Source: Corynebacterium lactis
Lineage (GTDB): Bacteria > Actinomycetota > Actinomycetes > Mycobacteriales > Mycobacteriaceae
Length of the DNA stretch: 64,000 nt
Reading direction: 5' to 3'
Assembly: GCF_900519355.1 (NCBI RefSeq)
Contig: NZ_ULHE01000002.1
Location: forward strand, 390,020-454,019
The position numbers and the translations under genes are program-made. Shown piece after piece: positions 1 through 8,901 of the stretch. Position 1 is the first letter of the stretch, and each line of letters starts with the position of its first letter. The notes under the pieces were generated by a model. That model ran no database searches and was not told the DNA's origin. It saw only the letters and a list, made by a program, of their open reading frames with translations.

Positions 1-436
1 GGCGAGTTGACGGGATTGCAGTCTGTGCGGCAGCCATCACTGCGGTAGAGGCCAGGGCATAGGCCAGGCCGTGGACGAGCCGTACGGCAATCAGTACCGG
101 CAGAGTTGTGGACCACAAGTACGCAGCGCAGGTGGCAACGATTATTACCAGTGAGCTGAGCATGATTTTCCGGCCGCCAAACGTGTCGACTAGGTAACCC
201 GAGAACATGCGGGCAACGGTCGCGCCGATGACGAAGGAGCTGGCAGCGAAGCCTCCGGCGGCGTCAGAGGCCGCGAAGCGTTCGACGGCGTAGAGGGACA
301 TCACCGTAATAAGCAGGTAGAACACCAGGTACATGCTGACGTTAATCAGCCAGCTGAGTGCGAAGGCGGGCGTGATAAGGCGTTCGCGGGCGGTCGTTGC
401 GGTGGAGGGTTGTGCTGCCTTGGTCTTTGTGCGCAT
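1..436 (-). CDS. MFS family transporter, N-terminal part (cut by window edge)
   Basis: The minus strand from the ATG at 436 reads without a stop to the window edge, giving about 145 residues. Hydrophobic segments near residues 21-47, 52-68, 82-100 and beyond alternate with short polar loops. The loop after the second segment reads GYLVDTFGGRKIM, which fits the major facilitator motif A (G-x3-D-x2-G-G-R-K). It is therefore the first part of a 12- or 14-helix proton-coupled inner-membrane transporter, probably an exporter. The substrate cannot be read. It is divergent from the MarR regulator at 605 and shares a 168-bp region holding two operator-like repeats, so it is probably repressed by that regulator. 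No strong ribosome site precedes the ATG, and a TAATAC lies just upstream. Confidence 0.85.
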   Translation of the reverse strand, partial: MRTKTKAAQPSTATTARERLITPAFALSWLINVSMYLVFYLLITVMSLYAVERFAASDAAGGFAASSFVIGATVARMFSGYLVDTFGGRKIMLSSLVIIVATCAAYLWSTTLPVLIAVRLVHGLAYALASTAVMAAAQTAIPSTR

Positions 437-483
437 AGGTGTATTAGTGGCCTCGAGTCTGAGTGGGGTCTCCGCGAGTACGG

Positions 484-546
484 AATTTGTATTATGCAAA
501 AATGCAGATGAAGGCGATATTAGCACTCAATTTGTATGATGCAAAA
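484..546. promoter_or_regulatory. Two copies of a 15-bp inverted repeat, likely MarR operators
   Basis: TTTGTAT-T-ATGCAAA lies at 486-500 and TTTGTAT-G-ATGCAAA at 531-545. Each is a near-perfect inverted repeat, and the starts are 45 bp apart. Both lie in the divergent intergenic region between the MFS gene and the MarR gene. Size and symmetry fit a dimeric winged-helix repressor of the MarR family. The link to the neighbouring regulator is inference from position. Confidence 0.65.
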
Positions 547-604
547 GTGTAGCTGGCTAGGCTGGTAGTAGCGACTCCATTTTCGGGAAAGGAACCGATT
601 CCAC

Positions 605-1054
605 GTGCGCGACGACGATCTGTCCACACTCGTTTTAGAAAACTTGCTATTGTCCCGAGTTGGAGCAACCGGATACAGACCCGCCGTGAGGGAAGTTATC
701 CTAGATCGTTCTGCCACAGCTATTCTCGCGCGGCTCAATGTGCAGCCGGGCATGACTGTCGCCGAGCTCGCTGACGGCCTTGGCCTCGACATATCAACGG
801 TGCACCGCCAATTGGTGGCCGCAATTGCGCAGGGGCTTATCATCAAGGACAGGGCGACGTCGGGAAGCGCAAAAGTCCACTATGCAACGGATAAGGGGTT
901 GGACTTGCTGCACCGTGAGCTCGAAAGTAGGCGTGGCACCATGGAGAAGGTGACAACGCAGTGGTCAGACGCGGAGGTCAGCGAGTTTGCGCGCCTGATG
1001 CGTAAGTTCAACGAGGACGTCGAAAAGCTACGTGGACAGCCTTGGCCGCGGTGA
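605..1054 (+). CDS. MarR family transcriptional regulator
   Basis: A 149-residue protein starting at GTG 605, with AAAGGA about ten bases upstream. Residues about 35-100 form a winged helix: a helix ending ILARLNVQPG, then a helix-turn-helix around MTVAELADGLGLDIST, and a wing around KDRATSGSAKVHY. The flanking helices are those of a MarR dimer. Length is normal for the family. MarR proteins usually repress an adjacent exporter or detoxification gene and release DNA on ligand binding. The divergent MFS gene and the two inverted repeats between them suggest that arrangement here. The ligand is unknown. Confidence 0.85.
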   Translation: MRDDDLSTLVLENLLLSRVGATGYRPAVREVILDRSATAILARLNVQPGMTVAELADGLGLDISTVHRQLVAAIAQGLIIKDRATSGSAKVHYATDKGLDLLHRELESRRGTMEKVTTQWSDAEVSEFARLMRKFNEDVEKLRGQPWPR

Positions 1055-1180
1055 GAAGCCGGGCACGGGCGAGGGGGGGGCACCGAGTACTGGCGAAAGA
1101 ATTCCGGGCAACGCCCAGCAGGGGATGCACCGGGGTCAGTGATACCGGTATGCCAGACCCCTCGTGGAATACTTGAAGGC

Positions 1181-2610
1181 GTGGCTGAGAAAAAGAAGAT
1201 CGCAAATGTCCTAGCTAACCGTTATGCTTCTGCTTCCCTGGCGGAGTTGTGGAGCCCCGAATACAAAATCATGCTGGAGCGTCGGCTTTGGGTGGCCGTG
1301 CTCAAGGCGCAGGTAGCACGCGGAATTGAAGTTCCGGAAGGAACGATTGAGGCTTACGAGGCCGTCATTGACCAGGTGGATCTCGAGTCGATTGCTGCCC
1401 GTGAGCGCGTAACCCGCCACGATGTTAAGGCTCGCATTGAGGAGTTCTGTGCGCTGGCGGGTACGGAGCACATCCATAAGGGTATGACCTCGCGCGACCT
1501 GACCGAAAATGTCGAGCAGCTGCAGGTTCTGCAGTCGCTGAAGGCCGTGCGCGACAAGGCCGTCGCCGTTGCGCTCGCACCGCGGAGAAGGCCGTCGAGT
1601 ATCAGTCGCTGGTGATGGCTGGCCGCTCGCACAATGTTGCGGCGCAGGCGACTACGCTTGGCAAGCGGTTCGCCTCGGCTGCCGACGAGATGCTGTTGGG
1701 TATCGAGCGCGTCGAAGATCTTATCTCCCGCTACCCGCTGCGCGGCATAAAGGGACCGATGGGTACTGCCCAGGACATGCTGGATCTTCTCGACGGTGAC
1801 GAGGCCGCCCTAGCCTCCCTGGAACAGGAGATTGCCGATGGCCTCGGCTTTGACCGCGTCTTCGATTCGGTCGGTCAGGTCTATCCGCGCACCCTCGACT
1901 TCGACGCCCTGTCAGCGCTGGTCGAGCTCGGAGCCGGCCCCGCCTCGCTGGCCACCACCATTCGACTGATGGCCGGCAACGAGACCGTCACCGAGGGCTT
2001 TAAGGAAGGCCAAGTTGGTTCGTCGGCCATGCCTCACAAGATGAACGCCCGCTCCTGCGAGCGCGTCCACGGCTTTCAGGTGATTCTGCGCGGCTACATG
2101 ACCATGATTTCCGAGTACGCCGGCACTCAGTGGAACGAGGGCGATGTCTCCTGCTCCGTGGTTCGCCGCGTGGCGCTTCCGGATGCCTTCTTCGCCATGG
2201 ACGGCATGTTTGAGACCTTCCTCACCGTGCTGCGCGAGTTCGGTGCGTTCCCCGCCATGATTGACCGCGAACTGGAGCGCTACCTGCCGTTCCTGGCATC
2301 CACGAAGATCCTCATGGCCGCCGTCCGTGCAGGTATGGGCCGTGAGGAAGCCCATGAGATTATCAAGGAGCACGCCGTCGCCACCGCTTTGGACATGCGC
2401 GAGAAGGGCACCGAGCAGAACCTCACCGAGCGGCTCGCCGCCGACGACCGCTTCCCGCTCGATGCCGCCGGGCTTGCCGACGCCCTGTCCAACCGTCACG
2501 CCTTCATCGGTGCCGCGGAATCCCAGGTCGACCGCGTGGTTGCGCGCGTCGAGGCTCTGGTCGCGAAGTACCCGGAGGCCGCCGCCTACAAGCCGGGCGA
2601 GATTCTGTAG
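1181..2610 (+). pseudogene. purB: Adenylosuccinate lyase PurB, interrupted by a one-base frameshift
   Basis: PurB cleaves SAICAR to AICAR and adenylosuccinate to AMP. The first part starts at GTG 1181 (VAEKKKIANVLANRYAS) and reads well to residue about 132. The rest continues one frame over from about 1579 through MAGRSHNVAAQATTLGKRF, with the lyase signature GSSAMPHKMNARS. Adding one C after 1578 joins the halves into one 476-residue protein (VALATAEKAVEYQSLVMAGR) with no residues missing or extra compared with corynebacterial PurB as I remember it. So the break is a single-base loss, not decay. It sits alone ahead of the purine cluster. If real, the lesion would remove an essential purine step. 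Confidence 0.9.
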
Positions 2611-2628
2611 CGGCCCGGCAGCTGCGAC

Positions 2629-2729
2629 ACTTTAGCGCTGGTTGGCTTGTGGGCCCGGCACTTTAGCGCTGGTTCGTGACTTTAGAGCAGCCGATACCGT
2701 GGGCTACAGTCACCAGCCAGCGCTAAAGT
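2629..2729. repeat. Three copies of ACTTTAGCGCTGG, two direct and one inverted
   Basis: ACTTTAGCGCTGG occurs at 2629-2641 and 2660-2672 and as its reverse complement at 2717-2729. It lies between the converging ends of purB and the GDPD gene. Either direct copy can pair with the inverted copy as a 13-bp stem with a long loop. It may act as a bidirectional terminator, but there is no T-tract. The exact direct duplication is unusual for a terminator. Confidence 0.5.
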
Positions 2730-2748
2730 CGCGCAACGCAGAACAACC

Positions 2749-4635
2749 CTAGAAGCTCAGCAGCTCCTCCACCACCAATTCCAGGTCGGAGCGCAGCCTC
2801 CGCTGCGTCAGTTCCTGCAGCACCCGCGTCGGGTGGTCGGTGATAATCGCATCGACCTCGGCAATCGTGAACTTGGCAATTGACGCCTCCGTATTCACGG
2901 TCCACACGACCGTCTTCTTCCCGGCCTCGTGCAGCTTCGACAGTTCGCCGTCCGTCGCGGCCTGCTCCTCCATCATCAGGAAGTCGGCCGGCAGCTTCTC
3001 CGTATCCCCGAGCGCGAAGAAGTACAGGAATCCGGTCATGAGGTCCGGGTTGCGCTCCTCCGCGTAGCGAATCAGGTTCTCGTCCAGGCTAATCATCGCC
3101 GCCTGCTTCTCCATGCCGCGCTCGCGAATCATCGCCGCGACATCGTCGACCATCCGCCGGTCCGCGGTCGAGCCCTTGAGCTCGATAAACAGCCGAATCT
3201 TGCCCTCCGTGCCCTTTGCTGCATCCAGCATGTCCTCCAGCTTTGCGACGGCGCGAGACGGCCTCGCCGGATCGAAGTTATTGCGCACCCGAAGGTCCGC
3301 GATCTCGGCGAGAGTCATGTCCTTCGGCCCCCGCGGCTCCCCAGCGACGCGGGAGAAGGACTCGTCGTGATTGATGACGTAGTGCCCGTCGGCGGTGCGC
3401 TGCACATCGAATTCCGACCACTTGGCTCCGACGGACGCCGCAGTCAGGAGGCCGTCGACGGTGTTCTCGGCGTCAAGGTCTCCGCCGCCGCGGTGCGCGG
3501 CAACCTCGATCGCAGCGTTGGATCGGAAGATGGCGTCGAAGTTCGCCGCCGCGACCCCTGCCAGCGCCACGGCGCCGACAACGCTGACCGCCACGGTGCC
3601 GATCAGCCAGGGGCGGGCCCGCCTGTCCTCCCTGATCGACGCCGATTTGTAGACGTCGGGGCGCACGGTGGTGGCGTCGTGAAGCATGGCGTAGACGCGG
3701 GTGAGCTCGCGGAGCATGCTCGGGGTGAGGAAGAGCAGCACCAGACCGATGGCGCCGGCGGCGATGAGGACGGCGAGCAGCGTGGTGAAGCGGATAGAGA
3801 GTTCGGATTCGGCGACCAGCGGGATACCGTAGAGCGAGATGACGGCCAGCGCGCCGAGCGTCGCCGCGGTGATGGCGAGGACTCCCAGGGTGTAGAGGCC
3901 AAGCCCCACCAGGTTAATCAGCCAGTATTTGCGCATGTAGGCGAAGGATTCGCGCATGGCGCCCCACGGGGAGAGGTTGTGGGCGAGCATGGCGGGGAAC
4001 ATCGCCAGCAGGAAGAAGGACAGCACGGCCAGGGCCGCGATCGCTGTGCTGTATGCGGCCAGGTAGGTCGGATTGTGGACGATGACGTCCATGACAAAGT
4101 TGGGGATCGCCAACCATTCCAGCGCCTCCGGCTGCGGGCCGAAGCCGACCAGCGGGGTGAGAATCAGGACGTAGGCCAGCAGCACCAGCGAGCCGGGGTG
4201 GAAAAAGCGGGGATAGGCTGCCAGGGCGCTGACCAGCATGTGCCGGGCGGTCGGCAGGGGCTCGCCGCGCAGGCGGGAGAGCTCCAGCTGCACGAACGCC
4301 ACGATGTCGAGGCACACCACCAGGATGACCAGCGCGGCGCTGATGACCATAGCCACAGCCGCCTGCCACGAGAGCAGAAAACCGGAGATGTCGCCCGAAC
4401 TGACCACCGAGCGCCCCGACGAATGAATCAGCGCCCGCAGCGCCCAGTTGTAGCCCGGCAGTACGAGCAGGGAAAACAGCAGCTTCGACAGCGCCTGGTA
4501 GCGCAGGTAGAGCCACAGGTTGCTCGTGCGGCCGTGCCGGATCGACCGCAGCGTCCGGAATTGGTCGCGGAAACCGGACGGGGGAGTGAGCACGCTAGAA
4601 GAATCAGTGCTGGCTTCCACTTCAGACGCGGGCAT
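2749..4635 (-). CDS. Membrane-anchored glycerophosphodiester phosphodiesterase
   Basis: A 628-residue protein. I chose ATG 4635, which has GGAGAGG ten bases upstream, rather than the longer ATG at 4662. Residues about 40-340 hold six or more membrane helices (the membrane domain found in such proteins). A last hydrophobic segment lies near 345-365. Residues about 378-620 are a GDPD catalytic domain: AHRGGG at 380 with ENT, then the EFD metal-site pair near 408 and NHD near 422. These proteins hydrolyse glycerophosphodiesters to glycerol-3-phosphate and an alcohol, and the catalytic domain follows the last helix. It is convergent with purB and divergent from the hydrolase at 4749, which also looks lipid-directed, so the pair may act in phospholipid turnover. 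Confidence 0.88.
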   Translation of the reverse strand: MPASEVEASTDSSSVLTPPSGFRDQFRTLRSIRHGRTSNLWLYLRYQALSKLLFSLLVLPGYNWALRALIHSSGRSVVSSGDISGFLLSWQAAVAMVISAALVILVVCLDIVAFVQLELSRLRGEPLPTARHMLVSALAAYPRFFHPGSLVLLAYVLILTPLVGFGPQPEALEWLAIPNFVMDVIVHNPTYLAAYSTAIAALAVLSFFLLAMFPAMLAHNLSPWGAMRESFAYMRKYWLINLVGLGLYTLGVLAITAATLGALAVISLYGIPLVAESELSIRFTTLLAVLIAAGAIGLVLLFLTPSMLRELTRVYAMLHDATTVRPDVYKSASIREDRRARPWLIGTVAVSVVGAVALAGVAAANFDAIFRSNAAIEVAAHRGGGDLDAENTVDGLLTAASVGAKWSEFDVQRTADGHYVINHDESFSRVAGEPRGPKDMTLAEIADLRVRNNFDPARPSRAVAKLEDMLDAAKGTEGKIRLFIELKGSTADRRMVDDVAAMIRERGMEKQAAMISLDENLIRYAEERNPDLMTGFLYFFALGDTEKLPADFLMMEEQAATDGELSKLHEAGKKTVVWTVNTEASIAKFTIAEVDAIITDHPTRVLQELTQRRLRSDLELVVEELLSF

Positions 4636-4748
4636 CGAGAATTGGCCTCTCCATAACGGCACTCGCGCGAGTGGCCGCCGAGTACGATGAAAAACAACAC
4701 TTAAAGTCTATTAAAACGCCCGGTAGGGCCGGTGGAAGGGGCCTCGAC

Positions 4749-5663
4749 GTGACCACGCCTGAACAGATTTCGCTCGCCCGCGACGGCGCGACCCTGAACG
4801 TGCTGCGCTGGGACCCGGCCGGGAAAGCCGGCGCCGCCCGCCAGCCGAGGGCGGTCGTGCAGTTGGTCCACGGCATGGTCGAGCACTCGCGCCGCTACGC
4901 CGAGTTCGCCGAGTACCTGATCGCGCAGGGCTTCGCCGTCGTCATCCACGACCACCGCGGCCACGGCGAGACCGTCACCGACGAGGGCCTGCCGGGGTTC
5001 TTCGCCGCCTCCCGCGGCTGGGAGGTCGCGCTTGACGACGTCCACGCGGTCCGGGAGTTCGTCGACCAGGAGTTCGCCGGCGTCCCGCATTTCCTGCTGG
5101 GACACTCGATGGGCTCGCTGATGGTGCGCGATTACCTGTCCCGCCACGGGGCGGGGCTGGCCGGTGCGGTGGTCGTCGGCACGGCGATCTGGCCGGAGGG
5201 CAAGGGCGACGCGGGGCTGCGGCTGGCGGAGCTACTGACCCGCCTGCGCCCGAAAGCAAAGGGCCGGCTGCTCAACGCGGCCACCTTCGCCGGGTTCAAC
5301 AACGGCCTGGAGGGGCGCACCGACTTCGACTGGCTCTCCCGCGATCACCAGGTCGTCGACGCCTACATCGCCGACCCGAACTGCGGTTTCGTGCCCACCA
5401 ACACCTTCTTCCGCGACCTGATGGTGGGCACGCGCCGGGCGAACTCGCCCGAGGCCTACCGGGCAATCCCATCCGACCTGCCGATCCTGGTGATCTCCGG
5501 GGCGGAGGACCCCGTTGGAGGGGCCGGGGCCGTGGCGGAGGTCGTCGGCAAGCTGCGCGGTGCGGGCGTGGAGGACCTGCGCTTTGAGGCCTACCCGGGC
5601 GCGCGACACGAGATTTTGAACGAGATCAACCGCGATGAGGTCTTCGCGGATATCGTGAATTGA
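4749..5663 (+). CDS. Alpha/beta hydrolase, monoacylglycerol lipase or lysophospholipase type
   Basis: A 304-residue protein starting at GTG 4749 with GGAAGGGG upstream. A longer reading from 4671 is possible but lacks a ribosome site. The oxyanion motif QLVHGMVEHSRRY, the HDHRGHGET block, the nucleophile elbow GHSMGS (Ser near 120), Asp near 254 in SGAEDPV and His near 287 in GARHEIL give a complete catalytic triad of the serine aminopeptidase S33/Hydrolase_4 family. There is no signal peptide, so it is cytoplasmic. Likely substrates are monoacylglycerols or lysophospholipids. It is divergent from the GDPD gene with a 113-bp gap. Confidence 0.85.
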   Translation: MTTPEQISLARDGATLNVLRWDPAGKAGAARQPRAVVQLVHGMVEHSRRYAEFAEYLIAQGFAVVIHDHRGHGETVTDEGLPGFFAASRGWEVALDDVHAVREFVDQEFAGVPHFLLGHSMGSLMVRDYLSRHGAGLAGAVVVGTAIWPEGKGDAGLRLAELLTRLRPKAKGRLLNAATFAGFNNGLEGRTDFDWLSRDHQVVDAYIADPNCGFVPTNTFFRDLMVGTRRANSPEAYRAIPSDLPILVISGAEDPVGGAGAVAEVVGKLRGAGVEDLRFEAYPGARHEILNEINRDEVFADIVN

Positions 5664-5715
5664 CTGGCCGCGAGGGTCTAGCCTTCAGGGGGCAACCGGG
5701 CTAGGCTTAGCGCCC

Positions 5716-6138
5716 ATGGCAATCGAATTTTTCCCGTACATCAGCTTCCGTGGCAACGGGCGCAAGGCCTTCGCCTACTACCAGTCCATTTTCGGTGGCG
5801 ACCTGCACCTCGAGAGCTACCCGGAGGTGGCGCAGGGCGAGGATAACCCCTTCCCGTTCACCCCGCCGAAGGATGCTCTCGCGCACGGGCTTCTCGACGC
5901 TGGCGCCGTGCGCATCACCGGCGGCGATGGCATCGGGGAATCTCTGCCGAGCCTCGAGTCCAACGTCTACTCGTTCATGCTGCAGTGCGAGACGGTCGCC
6001 GAGGCAGAGGAGCTGATCGCGAAGTTCCTGGAATCGGGGTCGACCGTGCTGATGCCGTTCATGAAGGCCCCGTGGGGCTCGCACTACGGGCAGGTCAAGG
6101 ACCCCTTCGGCGTGATGTGGGCCTTCCACGCGGAGTAG
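5716..6138 (+). CDS. VOC family protein, PhnB-like
   Basis: A 140-residue protein with the PhnB/glyoxalase-like pattern: the N-terminal strand FFPYISFRGNGRKAFAYYQSIFGG, then HGLLDAGAVRITGGDG in the middle, and a C-terminal WGSHYGQVKDPFGVMWAF strand. Proteins of this type are paired beta-alpha-beta folds that bind a metal or small ligand. Most have no known substrate, and this one cannot be assigned further. TAGGCT lies eight bases before the ATG and there is no ribosome site, so the mRNA is probably leaderless. It is convergent with the FMN reductase, 12 bp apart. Confidence 0.8.
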   Translation: MAIEFFPYISFRGNGRKAFAYYQSIFGGDLHLESYPEVAQGEDNPFPFTPPKDALAHGLLDAGAVRITGGDGIGESLPSLESNVYSFMLQCETVAEAEELIAKFLESGSTVLMPFMKAPWGSHYGQVKDPFGVMWAFHAE

Positions 6139-6150
6139 CCGCGTGTAGCG

Positions 6151-6738
6151 CTACTTGCCGCGCAGCGGGCGCAGCGCGCGATCCCAGGTGACCAGGTCGT
6201 TCAGCGCGCTGACGACGGAGAAGTCCTCGATCTCGGTGGGGTGGAAGCCCTCGTTGTCGATGCGCTTGAAGTGGAAGGGCAGCATCACGGAATTCGGGGT
6301 CGGCTTCATGCCGAGGGCGACGACGACGTTCTGCAGGTGCTCCGCGGCGCGGATGCCGGCGGAGACGCCGCCGTAGCTGACGATGGTGACCGGCTTGTTC
6401 TGCCACTCCAGCGCCAGGTAGTCGATGGCGTTCTTCAGCGGCGCCGGGATGGAGTGGTTGTACTCGGCGGTAATGAAGATGAAGGCGTCCTGCGAGTCAA
6501 TCTGCTTCGACCAGGCCTTGGTGTGGTCGTGCTCGTAGTGCTGCATGCGCGGGTGGTTGACCTCGTCCATGAGCGGCAGGCGGATGTCGGCCAGGTCCAG
6601 AACCGTGACCTCGAAGCGCTCGTCGCCGTCGAGGTGGCCGAGCACCCACTTGGAGATCGGGTCGCTGTGGCGGCCCGGGCGGGTGGTGCCGATGACGATG
6701 CCGAGGCGAATCTTCTGGTCAGGCTGCTGGTCAGTCAT
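6151..6738 (-). CDS. NADPH-dependent FMN reductase family protein
   Basis: A 195-residue flavodoxin-like protein. Near the N-terminus, IGTTRPGRHSDPISKWV is the FMN phosphate-binding loop. ITAEYNHSIPAPLKNAIDYL around residue 85-110 is the conserved isoalloxazine-binding segment, and VSYGGVSAGIRAAEHL follows. Such proteins reduce quinones, azo dyes or metals with NAD(P)H and are cytoplasmic. AAGGAAG lies five bases upstream of the ATG. The gene is divergent from pirin, another redox- and quinone-linked protein, with an inverted repeat in the shared region. A shared quinone or oxidative-stress control is plausible but inferred. Confidence 0.87.
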   Translation of the reverse strand: MTDQQPDQKIRLGIVIGTTRPGRHSDPISKWVLGHLDGDERFEVTVLDLADIRLPLMDEVNHPRMQHYEHDHTKAWSKQIDSQDAFIFITAEYNHSIPAPLKNAIDYLALEWQNKPVTIVSYGGVSAGIRAAEHLQNVVVALGMKPTPNSVMLPFHFKRIDNEGFHPTEIEDFSVVSALNDLVTWDRALRPLRGK

Positions 6739-6800
6739 AAACTTCCTTACTGCTCTTTTGCTGTGTTTCTGGCTTCTGGGCCCCAGCGGGCCCCAGCACG

Positions 6801-6840
6801 TTAGTTGATGCTATTAGAACTAATCTCGTGACGCGACGAG
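6801..6840. promoter_or_regulatory. Inverted repeats in the divergent FMN reductase/pirin region
   Basis: TTAGTT at 6801-6806 and AACTAA at 6818-6823 form an inverted repeat with an 11-bp spacer. Next to it CTCGT (6825) and ACGAG (6836) form a second short one. They lie between two divergent starts, a usual place for a shared operator. No regulator gene adjoins, so the binding protein is unknown. Confidence 0.35.
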
Positions 6841-6920
6841 AGTTGTGGTCGCGTACACATCCAGGGGTAGTTGTTGGGATTGTCAAGTACCGGAGGCGAT
6901 TAAAGCCTAACATAGATGAC

Positions 6921-7724
6921 ATGTCAATAAAGGATGTTCGAGACTTCCAGGTCATCCGCTCCGACCAGCGCAGCATCTGGCGCGCCGCCGACGTGACCTC
7001 GCGCCAGGCATTCCCCGCGACGGGCAATTTCGTCTTGGAGGACAACGCCTTCGGGCACCTGGCCGTCCACAATGACGACATCGTCAGCCCCGGCGAGGGC
7101 TTCGACATGCACCAGCACGACAACATGGAGATCTTCACCTGGGTCGTAGACGGACGCATCGCGCACCGCGACTCCACGCTCCACCCGGGCGAGGAGACCA
7201 TCATCACCCGCGGCACCGCCACCTACATCAACGCTGGCCGCGGCATCCGTCACGCCGAGGTCAACGCCGACGATTTCACCAGCCGCTCCTTCCTCCGAGT
7301 CGTGCAGATGTGGATCCTCCCCGACCAGCGCGACACCGACCCCTCGTACACCACCGCCGACGTCTCCGCGATGATGGACCGTGGCGGGATGTTCCTGCTC
7401 GCCGCCCCGCGCGGCTCCGGCGCGCCGCTTGAGACCGTCTCCGCCTCCGCTCGCCTCTATACCGGAGTGCTTGCCGACGGCTCCTCGGACTCTATCGCCC
7501 TGGACGAGTTCACCCACGTGTACGTGGTGCGGGGGCGCATCGAGGCGCAGGCCAAGGAGGGAACGGACACGAGCGGCGACTCAGAAATGGGGCGTGCCGA
7601 ACTGGGGGAGGGTGATCAACTCCGCATTACCGCAGGCATGACAGCAGGCGGCGCCGATGGGGCCCTGGAACTCCGCGCCCTCGAGCCCGATACGGAAGTC
7701 CTGGTCTGGACGATGAAGGGGTAG
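6921..7724 (+). CDS. Pirin family protein
   Basis: A 267-residue bicupin. I chose ATG 6921 because TAACAT lies seven bases before it, a leaderless pattern. The frame is open further upstream but shows no pirin similarity there. The N-terminal cupin carries the metal ligands in DMHQHDNMEIFTWV and RGIRHAEVN. The C-terminal half (LYTGVLADGSS onward) is the weaker second cupin. Bacterial pirins can act as quercetin dioxygenases or as redox-sensitive modulators of central enzymes, and the role here is not evident. It is divergent from an FMN reductase. Downstream lies the strong terminator of the opposing htdX operon. Confidence 0.85.
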   Translation: MSIKDVRDFQVIRSDQRSIWRAADVTSRQAFPATGNFVLEDNAFGHLAVHNDDIVSPGEGFDMHQHDNMEIFTWVVDGRIAHRDSTLHPGEETIITRGTATYINAGRGIRHAEVNADDFTSRSFLRVVQMWILPDQRDTDPSYTTADVSAMMDRGGMFLLAAPRGSGAPLETVSASARLYTGVLADGSSDSIALDEFTHVYVVRGRIEAQAKEGTDTSGDSEMGRAELGEGDQLRITAGMTAGGADGALELRALEPDTEVLVWTMKG

Positions 7725-7772
7725 GGGACGAGGGAGTCGGGCGGAGGCTGCGAGCTACTTTAGGCAAAAAAA

Positions 7773-7836
7773 TTTTCCAGGATTTGTGACGAAGTGTGCG
7801 AGAAAAATGCACTAAAAGGTCACAAATCCTGGAAAA
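7773..7836 (-). terminator. Long perfect hairpin, terminator of the thiolase-fabG4-htdX operon
   Basis: TTTTCCAGGATTTGTGAC (7773-7790) and its exact complement (7819-7836) form an 18-bp stem with a 28-base loop. On the minus strand the stem is followed by TTTTTTT, so it terminates the operon ending at 7890. The stem is longer and less GC-rich than the other terminators in the window. Confidence 0.75.
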
Positions 7837-7889
7837 ATCGCGCGGGTTCCCCTGCCTGCGCCAGCTCCTACGACAGCATTAGGCTAGCC

Positions 7890-8855
7890 CTACACCAGCG
7901 GGCGGACGCTGCCGGTGAAGTGCGGGCGCTTTTTCTTCCGGTCCCAGGCGACGATGTCAATGGCCCGCCCGGCGGTGGCCGAGCCCGTCGCGGTGAGGTC
8001 GTGCGCTGCGCCCGTCGGCAAGCCGGTGCGGGTGAGCGCGACATTGATGGTCGACGGCAGCACGACCGGCGCACCGAAGGCGATGTGGAACTCGAAGGGC
8101 TGACCGGCGAGAACGTCCGCCTCGGCCAGCGTGCGGGAGGCCGTGTACATGCCGTGGGCAATCGCGCCCGGCATGCCCAGAGCCTTCGCGGAGCCCGCCG
8201 TGATGTGGATGGGGTTCCAGTCGCCCGACACCTTCGCCCAGCGGCGGCCCGTGTTCGCGGGCAGGCGCCACTGCGCGGTGGGGAAGGGGACCTTGAACTG
8301 CTCGCGGTGGACGCTCTCGCGGCCGGACTTGATGGCCTCGCGCTGGGCCTGGACCTCCTCGAAGCCCTCGGCATCCTTGAGGCGCACGCCCTTGGCGAGG
8401 TAGACCGATTCCTCCTCGACCAGCGTCGCGCCGGACTCGGAGGCGCTCACCGTAGAGGCGAGCACGACCTCGGTGCCGGAGCGGTGTGCGCGGAAGGCGG
8501 CGACCCGGACCTCGATGTCGACCTTGCCGCCGAGGACTACGGGTGAGAGCTCGCGGTAGGTGTTCTCGGTGTGGACCAGGCCCATCATCGGCAGCGGGAA
8601 GTCGTCGGCGGCCATCAGTTCCATCTGGATGGGCATGATCAGCGCGTGGACGTGGCCGAAGAAGGCCTGCTCGGCCTTCGGGGCGCCCGCGAGAGCGCGG
8701 AACTCCTCGTCGCGTTCGCGGCCGACGGTGACGCCCTTGACGGCGAGGGCGTCAACCTTGATCTCGATGGAACTCGGGCGCTTCTTGGCGGAACCGGCTG
8801 CTGCCTTGGCGTACAGCGGCAGCAGGTTCGGGATGGAATTCAGGGTCTTGACCAT
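7890..8855 (-). CDS. MaoC-type 3-hydroxyacyl-thioester dehydratase (HtdX-like)
   Basis: A 321-residue double hotdog protein. The N-terminal half is a degenerate MaoC domain. The C-terminal half carries the active hydratase motif around WAKVSGDWNPIHI, then AKALGMPGAIAHGMYTASR, with the conserved Asp and His. These enzymes hydrate or dehydrate 2-enoyl and 3-hydroxyacyl thioesters. It follows fabG4 by 46 bp, as in the M. tuberculosis Rv0241c-Rv0242c pair, so it probably forms a reduction-dehydration module acting on beta-oxidation or fatty-acid elongation intermediates. AAGGAC lies five bases upstream of the start. Confidence 0.87.
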   Translation of the reverse strand: MVKTLNSIPNLLPLYAKAAAGSAKKRPSSIEIKVDALAVKGVTVGRERDEEFRALAGAPKAEQAFFGHVHALIMPIQMELMAADDFPLPMMGLVHTENTYRELSPVVLGGKVDIEVRVAAFRAHRSGTEVVLASTVSASESGATLVEEESVYLAKGVRLKDAEGFEEVQAQREAIKSGRESVHREQFKVPFPTAQWRLPANTGRRWAKVSGDWNPIHITAGSAKALGMPGAIAHGMYTASRTLAEADVLAGQPFEFHIAFGAPVVLPSTINVALTRTGLPTGAAHDLTATGSATAGRAIDIVAWDRKKKRPHFTGSVRPLV

Positions 8856-8901
8856 GATTGTCCTTAAGTCCGATTTCTCCAGTTACTCCTGAGCGGACGC
8901 G

